Assembly: GCF_000280905.1 (NCBI RefSeq) | Contig: NZ_ALAP01000106.1 | Coordinates: 1 to 54,123, forward strand | From: Streptomyces sp. AA1529 | Lineage (GTDB): Bacteria; Actinomycetota; Actinomycetes; Streptomycetales; Streptomycetaceae | Reading direction: 5' to 3' | Length of the DNA stretch: 54,123 bases | Part shown: piece after piece, positions 32,007 through 40,540 of the stretch | How the letters are laid out: every line of letters starts with the position of its first letter | Numbering within the stretch: the first letter of the stretch is position 1 | Notes under the pieces: generated by a model | What the model was told of the DNA's origin: nothing | The model's input: only the letters and a program-made list of their open reading frames with translations | Databases searched by the model: none | Translations under genes and position numbers: made by a program

Positions 32007-32627
32007 GTGAGCAGCACACCCGCGATGCCCGACCCCCGACCGCTGTACGCCCGCGCGACCGCGCAGCTGGCGACGCTGGTCGCCGCCGTCCGGTCCGAGC
32101 AGCTCGACGCGCCGACGCCGTGCACCGAGTACGACGTGCGCTCCCTGCTCGGCCACCTCGTCGGCGGCACGCGGCGCATCTCCGCCGTTCCCGGGGGCGG
32201 CGACGGCAAGGGTGCCGACGTGCCCGAGTGGGCAGCCGATGTACCGGCCGGACAGTGGCCGGAACTCTTCGCGGACGGCCGCACCCGCATGCTCGACGCC
32301 TGGGCCGACGACGCGCTCCTGGAGGCCGTCGTGACGGTGCCCTGGGGCCGGGTGCCGGGTCGGCTGGCGCTCTCCGGGTCGGTGATGGAGACCGCGGCCC
32401 ACACCTGGGACCTGGCCCGCGCGATCGGCTGGAGCGGAACGCTGGACGAGGAGGTGGGACGGTTCGCGCTGGGTGTCGCCCGGCAGGCGGTGCCGGCGGC
32501 GGGCCGGGAGCAGCTGCCCTTCGGCGCGGTGCGGGAAGCCGCGGAGGAGGCCGGCGGCTACGGGCAGCTGGCCGCGTGGCTGGGCCGCGACCCCGAGTGG
32601 CGGGCGCCGGCCGCGGCGGACCGGTAG
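32007..32627 (+). CDS. TIGR03086 / DinB-like metal-binding protein (mycothiol-dependent type)
   Basis: A 206-residue four-helix protein of the maleylpyruvate-isomerase-N/DinB fold, as in mycothiol-dependent enzymes. Conserved text includes LDAPTPCTEYDVRSLLGHLVGG (first metal His in LLGHL) and HTWDLARAIG (second metal His). Members bind a divalent metal and many use mycothiol; the reaction here is unknown. GTG 32007 follows CGGGAGAGAACT, a good ribosome binding site. It is the presumed target of the divergent WYL regulator and is followed 130 bp later by the FAD oxidase gene in the same direction. Confidence 0.82.
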   Translation: MSSTPAMPDPRPLYARATAQLATLVAAVRSEQLDAPTPCTEYDVRSLLGHLVGGTRRISAVPGGGDGKGADVPEWAADVPAGQWPELFADGRTRMLDAWADDALLEAVVTVPWGRVPGRLALSGSVMETAAHTWDLARAIGWSGTLDEEVGRFALGVARQAVPAAGREQLPFGAVREAAEEAGGYGQLAAWLGRDPEWRAPAAADR

Positions 32628-32756
32628 GCCGGGCGGCGGACCGGGCGGAAACGGGGGCGTCGGACGGCACCGGCGACCGGTCGGCCGGGCAGGCAAGCGC
32701 CGGGCAGGCAGGCCGGGCGACCGGCAGGGGCCAGGAGCGGACAAGAGGCGGGCAGG

Positions 32757-34145
32757 ATGCGGACGAGGACACTGGCGAGGCTGGAGTCGCTGCGGGACGC
32801 GGTGCGCGGCAGCGTGCTCCTCCCCGGTGACGCGGGGTACGACCAGGAGCGCACCGGTTTCCAGAGCGGGGACCGGCACGGTCCGGACGTGCTCGTCGCG
32901 GCACGCACCCCGGAGGATGTGCGGGCGGCGGTGGACCATGCGCGACGCCGGGGGATGCCGCTGGCCGTGCAGGCCACCGGGCACGGACTGCGCACGGCGG
33001 TCCGCGAGGGTGTGCTGGTCGGTACGCGCCGCATGACGGGGATCCGGATCGACGCGGCGGCCCGTACCGCCTGGGTGGAGCCGGGGGTCCGGGCGGGCGA
33101 CCTGGTGGCGGCGGCGGCACGGCACGGCCTGGCGCCCGTCAACGGTTCGGCTCCCGGCGTCGGTGTCGTCGGTTACACGCTGGGCGGCGGGGTCGGACTG
33201 CTGGGGCGGGAGTTCGGTTACGCCGCTGACCTGGTGCGGCGGCTCGACGTGGTGACCGCCGACGCCCGGCTGCGCCGCGTGACCGCGGAGCGCTGCCCGG
33301 ATCTCTTCTGGGGACTGCGCGGCGGCGGTGGCGGGCTGGGAGCGGTGACCGGGCTGGAGCTCGGCCTGGTGCCCGTGGAGCGGTTCTTCGGGGGCCGTCT
33401 GGTGTTCGACGGCGGTCAGGTCGCGGAGGAAGTGTTGCGGACATGGCAGGAGTGGACCCGGTCGGTCCCCGACACACTCACCTCTGCCGTGACACTGCTG
33501 CCGATGCCCGACCTTCCGGCGGTTCCCGCGGCGCTGCGGGGGCGGTATCTCGCCCAGGTGCACCTCGCCTTCACCGGACCGCGGGAGGAGGGCGAGCGGC
33601 TGGTCCGGCCGCTGCGGGAGATCGGTGCGCTCCTGGTGGACGAGGTGCGGGAGAGGCCGTACACCGAGTGCGCCACGGTCTTCAGCGAGCCGGAGACGCC
33701 GCACGCGTACCGCAGCTCCAACGTCCTGCTGGGCGCGGCGGGCCTGGACGACGGCGCACGGCGTGCCGTGCCGGCCGAGGCGGGTCCGTCCGCCGCGGCG
33801 ATGTGTGTGCTGGGCGTGCGGCACCTGGGCGGCGCGTTCTCCCGCCCGCCCGAGGTGCCGAACGCGGTGGACCACCGGGACGCGCGGTATCTCGTGTACG
33901 TGCTCTCGCCGGTGCCGGAGCCGGACCGGGACGGCGCGGTGCGGAGTCTGCACGCGCGCGTGCTGGCCCCGGTGACCGGTCCGGCACCGGCCCGGAACGG
34001 CAACTTCCTGCACGGCCCGCAGGAGCCCGCCACCCTCCGGTCGGTGCACGGGGACGAGACGGCCGCACGGCTGGAGCGGCTGCGGTCCGCATACGACCCG
34101 CAGGGGCTGTTCCGGGGCATCGGGCGGTTCGCCGGGCCCGGTTGA
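32757..34145 (+). CDS. FAD-dependent oxidase, berberine-bridge-enzyme/VAO type
   Basis: A 462-residue FAD_binding_4 protein. The FAD domain (about 30-210) has VQATGHGLRTAV, with the His typically linked covalently to the flavin, and the GVGVVGYTLGGGVGLLGR loop, which lacks the Cys that gives the second covalent bond in classical berberine bridge enzymes. A C-terminal BBE motif region (RLRSAYDPQGLFRG) closes the protein. Such enzymes oxidise alcohols, sugars or phenolics. No secretion signal is visible, so it is probably intracellular. The ATG at 32757 follows GGCGGGCAGG. The tandem 16-bp repeats after it begin over its stop codon. Confidence 0.88.
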   Translation: MRTRTLARLESLRDAVRGSVLLPGDAGYDQERTGFQSGDRHGPDVLVAARTPEDVRAAVDHARRRGMPLAVQATGHGLRTAVREGVLVGTRRMTGIRIDAAARTAWVEPGVRAGDLVAAAARHGLAPVNGSAPGVGVVGYTLGGGVGLLGREFGYAADLVRRLDVVTADARLRRVTAERCPDLFWGLRGGGGGLGAVTGLELGLVPVERFFGGRLVFDGGQVAEEVLRTWQEWTRSVPDTLTSAVTLLPMPDLPAVPAALRGRYLAQVHLAFTGPREEGERLVRPLREIGALLVDEVRERPYTECATVFSEPETPHAYRSSNVLLGAAGLDDGARRAVPAEAGPSAAAMCVLGVRHLGGAFSRPPEVPNAVDHRDARYLVYVLSPVPEPDRDGAVRSLHARVLAPVTGPAPARNGNFLHGPQEPATLRSVHGDETAARLERLRSAYDPQGLFRGIGRFAGPG

Positions 34146-34186
34146 GCGGCTCCCGGGTTGAGCAGCTCACGGGTTGAGCAGCTCAC
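34139..34186 (+). repeat. 16-bp tandem repeats across the end of the FAD oxidase gene
   Basis: GGGTTGAGCAGCTCAC occurs perfectly at 34155-34170 and 34171-34186. A diverged copy (34139-34154) contains the stop codon of the oxidase gene. The repeats carry GAGCAGCTC, itself palindromic, so they could also act as tandem hairpins. Confidence 0.75.
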
Positions 34187-34513
34187 GAAGGATGCGGAGA
34201 GGAGCGGGAAGGGGGCGGAAGGGCGTCGGATCCCCGCCTCCCCCGCATCGCGTGACTGTGCGACCGTCGAATCGTTGTACCTCTTGCGCGGAGGCGATGC
34301 GCGAGCGACGGCGTCGAGAGTGTGTGAAGTGGTGGTAGCCGGTGGGGATGCGGCCCGATGCGGGGCCTCCCGCCGGTCGTGCGGTACGTGGGAAGACATG
34401 AGCTGACCTCCGCTCCTGGCTCCTGGATACGGACACCTGACGACCCCCAGGCGAACGGGGTCCCCCGGACGTGTCCGCAACGGAGTCCGCCTCAGGGCCC
34501 AGGAAGGTCTGCC
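34187..34513. other. Intergenic spacer
   Basis: About 330 bp between the oxidase and the antirepressor-like gene, somewhat less G+C-rich. I see no gene. It likely holds the promoter for the gene at 34514. Confidence 0.4.
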
Positions 34514-35302
34514 ATGTTCACCGAATCCGTCCTACTGGAATCGCGCAGCGCGCGCTCCGGCATGACCCACCGGGTCGACGTCCTCGACGAAGTGCAGGCG
34601 TTGGCGATCTCCACAGGTGCACAGGCCACCACACAGGATGTGGCCGACTACTTCGAAGTACCCCCCGAGGCTGTGGAAGAGCTCGTCGGGCGGCACCGCG
34701 ACGAGCTCGTCAGCAACGGAATGTCCGTACTCCGGAGCGTTGAGCTGCGGGAATATCAGACCGACAAGGTGTCGGTCCCCTCCGAGCAGGCGCAAGGTCG
34801 TCCACAGCGCCGTAGTGGCCTCACCGTCTTCAGCCGCAGCGCCGTCCTCAACGTGGCGATGCTGCTGCGGGACAGCGTGATCGCGCAGCGGGTCCGTACA
34901 CACCTCCTCTATGCCGAGGAGAGCGCTCGTGTGCACCCAGGAGTGGAGGAAGTGCGGCAGACGACGCGGGAGTTGCGGCAGACGGTCCGGACGCTGGCCG
35001 CCGGATACGGATCGCTCGACCGCAGGGTCGGCCACCTGGCGACGACCGGTGTCGAACTCGGCGCCCTGCTGCGGGAGCTGGTACCGGACATCGGCCGTGT
35101 CTCCGCGCGCGCCGAGCGTATGGACCACCGGTCGGCGGACACCGAACAGCGCACGGAGCGCACCGAGCAGATGGTGTGCGCGATGCGTCAGCGGCTCGCC
35201 GGCATGGGCGAGGAGATGCGGGGCGTACGCCGGGAGTTGCAGGCTGTCGTACGCGCCGTGGGCGCGGAATCGACTCTCCCGGCGCCGCGCACGGAGTCCT
35301 GA
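34514..35302 (+). CDS. Antirepressor-like helical protein with coiled-coil tail, function unknown
   Basis: A 262-residue protein. Residues 20-65 form a helix-turn-helix-like segment (ATTQDVADYFEVPPEAVEELVGRHRDEL). Residues 100-135 contain SGLTVFSRSAVLNVAMLLRD followed by RVRTHLL, resembling the core of phage antirepressor/Rha-type proteins. The rest (140-250) is a long charged coiled coil with heptad-like ELRQTVRTL and MGEEMRGVRREL segments. The family recurs in Streptomyces with no assigned function; I infer DNA binding or regulation. The ATG at 34514 follows AGGAAGG at seven bases. No membrane or export signal is present. Confidence 0.7.
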   Translation: MFTESVLLESRSARSGMTHRVDVLDEVQALAISTGAQATTQDVADYFEVPPEAVEELVGRHRDELVSNGMSVLRSVELREYQTDKVSVPSEQAQGRPQRRSGLTVFSRSAVLNVAMLLRDSVIAQRVRTHLLYAEESARVHPGVEEVRQTTRELRQTVRTLAAGYGSLDRRVGHLATTGVELGALLRELVPDIGRVSARAERMDHRSADTEQRTERTEQMVCAMRQRLAGMGEEMRGVRRELQAVVRAVGAESTLPAPRTES

Positions 35303-35620
35303 GCCGGCGCGCCGGGAGAGAAATCCGGGAGGAGCCAGAGTCGTGGCGCAAGGGGTGATCCCGGCTCGGCGTTCCGGGCCGGGGTCACCGCCCGGCCGGA
35401 GGCCGAGGACGACCACGGCGAGCTTCCGGAGCCAGGCGGCGGCAGCAGCGCTGCCTCCGACTGCCTGCCCGCTGCTCATTGCCGCCCCACTCGGTGCTGA
35501 CGTGCGCGCAATCGCTGTGAGGCGGGTCTCGTCCAACGGTCCCGTGGGGCAGCATCAGGCACTTGTAGGATGACTGGGCAACCGGGCGAATAGCTCGAGG
35601 AAGCCGAAGGAGCGGAAGCC
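35303..35620. promoter_or_regulatory. Intergenic region with promoter of the GntR gene
   Basis: No gene seen. TAGGAT at 35566-35571, preceded by CACTTG, is a good -10 hexamer 50 bases before the GntR start. GGAAGCCGAAGGAGCGGAAG just before the ATG supplies the ribosome binding site. Confidence 0.45.
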
Positions 35621-36379
35621 ATGACACTGCGGGCCGCGGGACGGCAGTCCCTGGTGGACACCGTCGTCGCAGAGCTGCGCACGCAGCTGGCGGCGGGCGA
35701 GTGGCCGGTGGGCGAGCGCATCCCCACCGAGCACACGCTGGCCGAGCAGCTCCAGGTGGGACGCAACACCGTCCGCGAAGCGGTGCGGGTGCTGGTGCAC
35801 GCCGGAATGCTGCGCTCCCGGCAGGGCGAGGGCACATTCGTCGTGGCCACCGCCGACCCCGGCGAGATCGTCCGTGGAGTGCAGCGCGCCGATGTACGGG
35901 ACGTACTGGAGCTGCGGATCGCGCTGGAGGCCGAGGGCGCCCGCCTGGCGGCCCTGCGGCACACCGCGGCCGACCTGGAGCGGATGCGCGCCGCGCTCGC
36001 CGCGCAGGCCGCCTTCCGCGACCCCCTCGGACATCCCGCGCACGGGCAGTACGAGCTGTACGCGGAGCACGACATCGAGTTCCACGTCGCCGTCGTCGAC
36101 GCCGCGCACAACGCCGCACTGAGCGCGACATACGGCTGGTTCAGCAGCTCCGTCCGGGACGCGCTGGTGGCCTCGCTGCACGACCGGCACATGCCCCACA
36201 TCCACGCGACCGACCACCACGACCTCGTGGACGCCATCGAGACCGGCGACCCGGAGGCCGCCGAACGCTCCGCGAGGTCGCTGCTCGCCAAGCCGAAGCA
36301 GGCCGTGGACGCACTGCTGGACAGCGCCACCAGTCCGGCTGCCGGCCCCGGCACCGACCTTGGCGGGGGCACCGGCTGA
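35621..36379 (+). CDS. GntR-family transcriptional regulator, FadR subfamily (FCD domain)
   Basis: A 252-residue regulator. The N-terminal winged helix is PTEHTLAEQLQVGRNTVREAVRVLVHAGMLRS (about 33-66), with the conserved GEGTFV turn. The C-terminal all-helical FCD domain (about 85-230) contains the likely metal-binding Asp/His set (ELRIALEAEGARLA, EHDIEFHVAVVDAAHN and HHDLVDAIETGD). FCD proteins sense carboxylates. It is followed 51 bp downstream by the CynX-type transporter, which it probably controls. Clear ATG with AAGGAGCGGAAGCC upstream. Confidence 0.92.
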   Translation: MTLRAAGRQSLVDTVVAELRTQLAAGEWPVGERIPTEHTLAEQLQVGRNTVREAVRVLVHAGMLRSRQGEGTFVVATADPGEIVRGVQRADVRDVLELRIALEAEGARLAALRHTAADLERMRAALAAQAAFRDPLGHPAHGQYELYAEHDIEFHVAVVDAAHNAALSATYGWFSSSVRDALVASLHDRHMPHIHATDHHDLVDAIETGDPEAAERSARSLLAKPKQAVDALLDSATSPAAGPGTDLGGGTG

Positions 36380-36430
36380 CATGCCGGCACCCCGCGCACC
36401 ATCTGCCCGTCGAGAAAGGCACCGCCCCGC

Positions 36431-37786
36431 ATGTCCCCGTCCCCGCACCCGCCGTCGCCGAAGGAAGGGCTCAGCACCGAGGAGCTGCTGGCAGCCGAGC
36501 TGATCGACGCGGAGGAGGATCCGGCACCCGCGCCCGCCGTGGCGGCGGCCCGCCGCAGATTGCGCTCCCATCCGCTGCTGCTGTTCGCCGGCATCGTCCT
36601 CGCCTCGCTCAACATGCGCGCGGCACTGGCCGGGGTCTCTCCCGTGCTGGGGCAGATCAGCGACGACTTCGGCATGACGGCCACGGTCAGCAGCCTGGTG
36701 ACGACCATCCCGCTGATCTTCATGGGCGTCGTCTCACCGCTCGCCGCCGGGCTGGCCCGGCGCTGGGGTACGGAGACGGTGCTGTTCGGCGCGCTGGTGC
36801 TGCTGACGGGCGGCATAGCGCTGCGGATCGCGCCACCGATGGCCACACTCTTCCTCGGGTGCGCGGTGGTCGGCTCCGGCATCGCGCTGTTGAACGTACT
36901 GATGCCCGGACTGATCAAACGGGACTTCCCGGAGCAGGCCGCGGGGATGACGGCCCTCTACTCGACGGCGATGATCCTCGGCGCGACCGCCTCCGCCGCC
37001 GCCGCCGTGCCGCTGGAGCGCGCCCTGGGCGGCTGGCGCGGTTCGCTCGTCTCCTGGGCGCTGCTCGCCGGGCTCGCGGCCTGCGTCTGGCTGCCCCAGG
37101 CCCTCCTCGTCCGGCGCGGAACACCGCACGGCCGCCCTGCCGCCACCGCGGCACCGACCGCCGACGGCGCCGCGACGCCGCGGGAACGGCCCGGCCCCCG
37201 GCTGACCCGGTCCGTACTGGCCTGGCAGATCACACTGTTCATGGGATCGCAGTCGCTCATCGCCTATGTGACCATCGCCTGGCTCCCGACCCTGTTCACC
37301 GACCACGGGATGAACGAGACGAGCGCGGGCCTGGTCTTCGCGTTCAGCACGCTGGTGCAGATGGCCGGATCGTTCGTGGTGCCCGTGCTGGCCGGGCGGA
37401 TGCGGCGGCAGCGGCTGCTGTGCACGGCGGTTGCCCTGTCCATGGCAGCCGGAATCGCCGGGCTGCTGATCGCCCCGGTGGCCGGCGCATGGGTGTGGGC
37501 GGCGCTGCTGGGCCTGGGCCAGGGCGGTGCGCTCGGGCTGGCCCTCACGCTGATGGTGCTGCGCTCGGGAGACGCGCACACCGCTGCGCGACTGTCCGGT
37601 ATGGCGCAGACCTGGGGCTATCTGCTGGCCGCGGCCGGCCCGCTGCTACTCGGCGCGGTGCACCAGGCGACCGGCGGCTGGACGGTGCCGATCGTGCTGC
37701 TGCTGGGCGTGTGCGGGGGACTGGTGCTGCTGGGCCTGGGGGCGGGCCGGGACCGCAGGATCGGCGACGGCGGAACAGCGGGCTGA
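36431..37786 (+). CDS. CynX/NimT-family MFS transporter
   Basis: A 451-residue, 12-helix major-facilitator protein. A hydrophilic N-terminal tail of about 45 residues is followed by helix 1 (LLLFAGIVLASLNMRAALAGVSPVL), which carries the NxRxA…GVxPLL pattern typical of the cyanate/nitroimidazole family. A cytoplasmic loop with an Ala/Pro/Arg-rich stretch separates the two halves (about 235-260). It likely imports or exports a small anion or organic acid sensed by the GntR regulator immediately upstream. The ATG at 36431 follows GAAAGGCACCGCCCCGC. Confidence 0.88.
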   Translation: MSPSPHPPSPKEGLSTEELLAAELIDAEEDPAPAPAVAAARRRLRSHPLLLFAGIVLASLNMRAALAGVSPVLGQISDDFGMTATVSSLVTTIPLIFMGVVSPLAAGLARRWGTETVLFGALVLLTGGIALRIAPPMATLFLGCAVVGSGIALLNVLMPGLIKRDFPEQAAGMTALYSTAMILGATASAAAAVPLERALGGWRGSLVSWALLAGLAACVWLPQALLVRRGTPHGRPAATAAPTADGAATPRERPGPRLTRSVLAWQITLFMGSQSLIAYVTIAWLPTLFTDHGMNETSAGLVFAFSTLVQMAGSFVVPVLAGRMRRQRLLCTAVALSMAAGIAGLLIAPVAGAWVWAALLGLGQGGALGLALTLMVLRSGDAHTAARLSGMAQTWGYLLAAAGPLLLGAVHQATGGWTVPIVLLLGVCGGLVLLGLGAGRDRRIGDGGTAG

Positions 37787-37909
37787 AGGCCCCGGCCCGG
37801 CGGGAGCTGCCCCCGGGCGGCTGAGCGGTCGGCCGCGTAGGCGGAGCAGTCGGCCGCGGCGGCCGGCCGGTGGGAACACCTGCCCTCCCACCGGCGGGAC
37901 GCCGTCCCG

Positions 37910-38632
37910 CTACTCCTCCCCGGCCAGTGTCAGAGTCCGCAGCTTCTGCCCCGCGAAGAGGGTGCCGCCCACGGTGACGACCGCCAGGAGCACCACAGCC
38001 GTCGGCACGGCCACCGACGAGCTGACGTCCGCACCGCTGCCCGCGACCTTCTCGGCGAGCGCGAGTGCCCACTGCTGCACGCTGAGCGTCTTGGCACCCG
38101 GCACCAGGCTGCCGATGAGCGCCTCCCAGATCAGCGCGTACACCAGGCCGATCACGACGGCGTGCCGGCTGACCGTGCCCAGCAGCAGGAACAGCGCGCT
38201 GTAGGCGAGCGAGGCGACCGCGGCGGCCACCGCGTAGGCGACGGCGAGCTGCTGGCTGTTGCCGTTCAGGACGAAGCCCGCGACGAGGACCGGCACCGCC
38301 GCGAAGACGGCGGTCGTCCCGGCGGCGACGAGCAGCTTGGTGACGATGATCGAGGTGCGGCCGACCGGCTTGGCGAGCAGATAGACGACCGAGCCGTCGT
38401 CGATCTCCGGACCGATGGCGCCGGTTCCGGCGATCACGCCGATCAGCGGCACCAGGGTGGCGAGCGCGAAGCCGCCCAGCAGTTGGCTGGTGACCGCGTC
38501 GTCGGCGCCGTTCATGGCGCGTACGGCGGCGGCCACCACGAGCAGCAGCGCCGGCAGCACGCACAGGATCAGCGCGCGGCGGCGGCCGAGGAGGGCGCGC
38601 CAGGTGAGCCGCGCGACCGTCGGGTTGTACAT
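37910..38632 (-). CDS. ABC-2 type transporter permease (last gene of the operon)
   Basis: A 240-residue membrane protein with about six helices. It begins with the MYNPTVARLTWRALLGRRR cytoplasmic start. Residues 75-95 hold EIDDGSVVYLLAKPVGRTS, the short conserved turn of ABC-2 permeases of the gliding-motility/NosY type. AAAGGAG lies eleven bases upstream of the ATG. The gene follows the ATPase (stop at 38655) by 22 bp. With the upstream ATPase/permease pair it probably forms a drug, peptide or lipid exporter. Confidence 0.88.
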   Translation of the reverse strand: MYNPTVARLTWRALLGRRRALILCVLPALLLVVAAAVRAMNGADDAVTSQLLGGFALATLVPLIGVIAGTGAIGPEIDDGSVVYLLAKPVGRTSIIVTKLLVAAGTTAVFAAVPVLVAGFVLNGNSQQLAVAYAVAAAVASLAYSALFLLLGTVSRHAVVIGLVYALIWEALIGSLVPGAKTLSVQQWALALAEKVAGSGADVSSSVAVPTAVVLLAVVTVGGTLFAGQKLRTLTLAGEE

Positions 38633-38654
38633 CGGGTCAGCTCCTTTCCGCCGC

Positions 38655-39605
38655 TCAGGCCGCGACGAGGTACGAGAAGACGCTCTCCAGGGACTCGTCG
38701 GAGGGCGAGACGGTGTGGAGCCGGATGCCGTGCTCCCGTGCGACACGGGGCAGCAGCGTGGTGAAGCGGGTGAAGTCGACGGCCTGGATGCGCAGCGCCC
38801 CCTCGGTCCGGTCCAGCTCGATGCCCGCCGTGGAGGCGTCCGCGATGAGCGCGGCGGCCAGCCGCCGGTCGTCGCTGGAGCGCACCAGGTAGCGGTGCGG
38901 CCGGTCGGTCATCAGGCGGCGGATCTTGCGGAAGTCGCCGCTGGCCGCGTGCCGTCCGGCGACGATGACCTCGATGTGCGAGGCGAGCTGTTCGACCTCC
39001 TCCAGGATGTGCGAGGAGAACAGCACGGTGCGGCCCTCGTCGCCCATCTTGCGCAGCAGCTCCATCAGATGCATGCGCTGGCGCGGGTCCATTCCGTTGA
39101 ACGGCTCGTCCAGCAGCAGCACCGTCGGGTGGTGCACCAGCGCGGAGGCCATCTTCACGCGTTGCCGCATGCCTTTGGAGTAGGTGGAGATCCGGCGGTC
39201 CTGGGCGTGTTCCATCTCCACCGTCGCCAGCGCCTCGGCGGCGGCGGCACGCGGGTCGCGCAGGCCGTGCAGTTCGGCGTTGGCCAGGACGAACTCCTCG
39301 CCGGTGAGGAAGTCGTACACCCCCTCCCGTTCCGGCACCAGGCCGATGTGGCGGTAGGAGTCCTCGTTGCGCCAGATCGGCGCCGCCGCTGCCGGCCCGC
39401 CGTCCGGGCCGGGTGAGGGCGCCAGCGTGACGGTCCCGTTCGAGGGGGAGAGGAAGCCGCCCATCATGTGGATGAGGGTGGACTTGCCGGCGCCGTTGGG
39501 CCCGAGAAGACCGGTGACTCCGGGGGCGATGTCCATGGTGATGTCGTTGACCGCGACGACGTTCCCGAACCAGCGGGAGACGCGGTCGATGTGGATCGTG
39601 CTCAC
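38655..39605 (-). CDS. ABC transporter ATP-binding protein
   Basis: A 316-residue nucleotide-binding subunit. Walker A is GPNGAGKST, the signature is YSKGMRQRV, Walker B is VLLLDEPF and the switch His is in SSHILEEVEQ. An insertion after Walker A (SPGPDGGPAAAAPIW) and a C-terminal extension of about 90 residues (DDRRLAAALIADA …) are features of exporters of the DrrA/NatA type. GTG 39605 overlaps the permease stop by four bases (GTGA), and the gene is followed closely by the second permease. Confidence 0.92.
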   Translation of the reverse strand: MSTIHIDRVSRWFGNVVAVNDITMDIAPGVTGLLGPNGAGKSTLIHMMGGFLSPSNGTVTLAPSPGPDGGPAAAAPIWRNEDSYRHIGLVPEREGVYDFLTGEEFVLANAELHGLRDPRAAAAEALATVEMEHAQDRRISTYSKGMRQRVKMASALVHHPTVLLLDEPFNGMDPRQRMHLMELLRKMGDEGRTVLFSSHILEEVEQLASHIEVIVAGRHAASGDFRKIRRLMTDRPHRYLVRSSDDRRLAAALIADASTAGIELDRTEGALRIQAVDFTRFTTLLPRVAREHGIRLHTVSPSDESLESVFSYLVAA

Positions 39606-40540
39606 AGTCCGGCCTTTCGGTAGCGGCGCAGCAGCAGGGTGCAGAAGCAGACGATCAGTGCCGCGAGGACGACGAGGTAGACGGCGCCCTGGGCGCCGGT
39701 GAGGGTCTGCGCGTCCGGGAACCCGGAGCGGCCGCCCAGGAACCGGCTCTGCACACCGTCCAGCAGCGTCCCCGGCGACCCCAGGCCGAGCCAGCCGATG
39801 GCGCCGTTGTTGTCCGAGGTCCAGGCGATGCCCTGGAGCGCGGTGACGAGGAAGTAGGGGACCGTGATCGCGACGATGATCGCGGCGACGCCGAAGCCGC
39901 GGCGCGGGGTGAGGGCCGCGATCCAGGCGGCGACGGCGGCGTGCAGCAGCGCGAACAGCGCACAGAACACCAGCCCCTGCGCGGCCCCCTCGGTCCGGTC
40001 GCCGAAGTCGAGCTTCACCAGCAGGGCGCCGATGTACATGATCAGCACGGGGACGGCCGTGAACAGGAAGAGCGCCGCCGACAGCGCCGCGTACTTGGCG
40101 GCCACGTAGTCGCTGCGCTCCATGGGGCGCGAGAAGTAGAGCGGTGTCGTCTTGAAGCGCAGGTCCATGGAGATGGCCTGCGGCGCGGCGGCCGCCAGGT
40201 AGATGCCCAGCAGCGGCTGCATCAGCAGTATGTACTCCGCGTAGCCGACTTCCAGGTCCTTGGCCTTGGTCAGGGCCGCGACCGCCACCAGGATGGCGGC
40301 CGGGATGCACACGGCGGCGAACAGCAGCAGCGGCAGCACCTTGGACTTGGCCGAGCGGCCCAGCCCGTACGTACCGCGCAGCGACTGGCTGAACAGCGCG
40401 CGCCGGGCGTAGGAGCGGCCCAGCCGGGGCCCCTCGTAGCCGCGGTAGCCGATGTTGTGGATGACGTCCTGGCCGCGTTCGGCGGTGGCCGCCCCACCCG
40501 TCGCGGTGGCCGGGGGCGCGGGGGTCTGGTCAGGCGACAT
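39602..40540 (-). CDS. ABC-2 type transporter permease
   Basis: A 312-residue protein with a 65-residue cytoplasmic N-terminus, including HNIGYRGYEGPRLGRSYARRALF, a characteristic motif of this actinobacterial permease family. Six helices follow from about residue 68. The conserved cytoplasmic segment PQAISMDLRFKTTPLYFSRPMERSDY between helices is typical. It overlaps the upstream ATPase gene by 11 bases and the downstream ATPase by four, so the order ATPase-permease-ATPase-permease is tightly coupled. Confidence 0.9.
   Translation of the reverse strand: MSPDQTPAPPATATGGAATAERGQDVIHNIGYRGYEGPRLGRSYARRALFSQSLRGTYGLGRSAKSKVLPLLLFAAVCIPAAILVAVAALTKAKDLEVGYAEYILLMQPLLGIYLAAAAPQAISMDLRFKTTPLYFSRPMERSDYVAAKYAALSAALFLFTAVPVLIMYIGALLVKLDFGDRTEGAAQGLVFCALFALLHAAVAAWIAALTPRRGFGVAAIIVAITVPYFLVTALQGIAWTSDNNGAIGWLGLGSPGTLLDGVQSRFLGGRSGFPDAQTLTGAQGAVYLVVLAALIVCFCTLLLRRYRKAGL

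Noticed and set aside
27784..37786. Secondary-metabolite gene cluster
   Set aside because: Regulators, exporters and a FAD oxidase are present, but no synthase or core biosynthetic gene.
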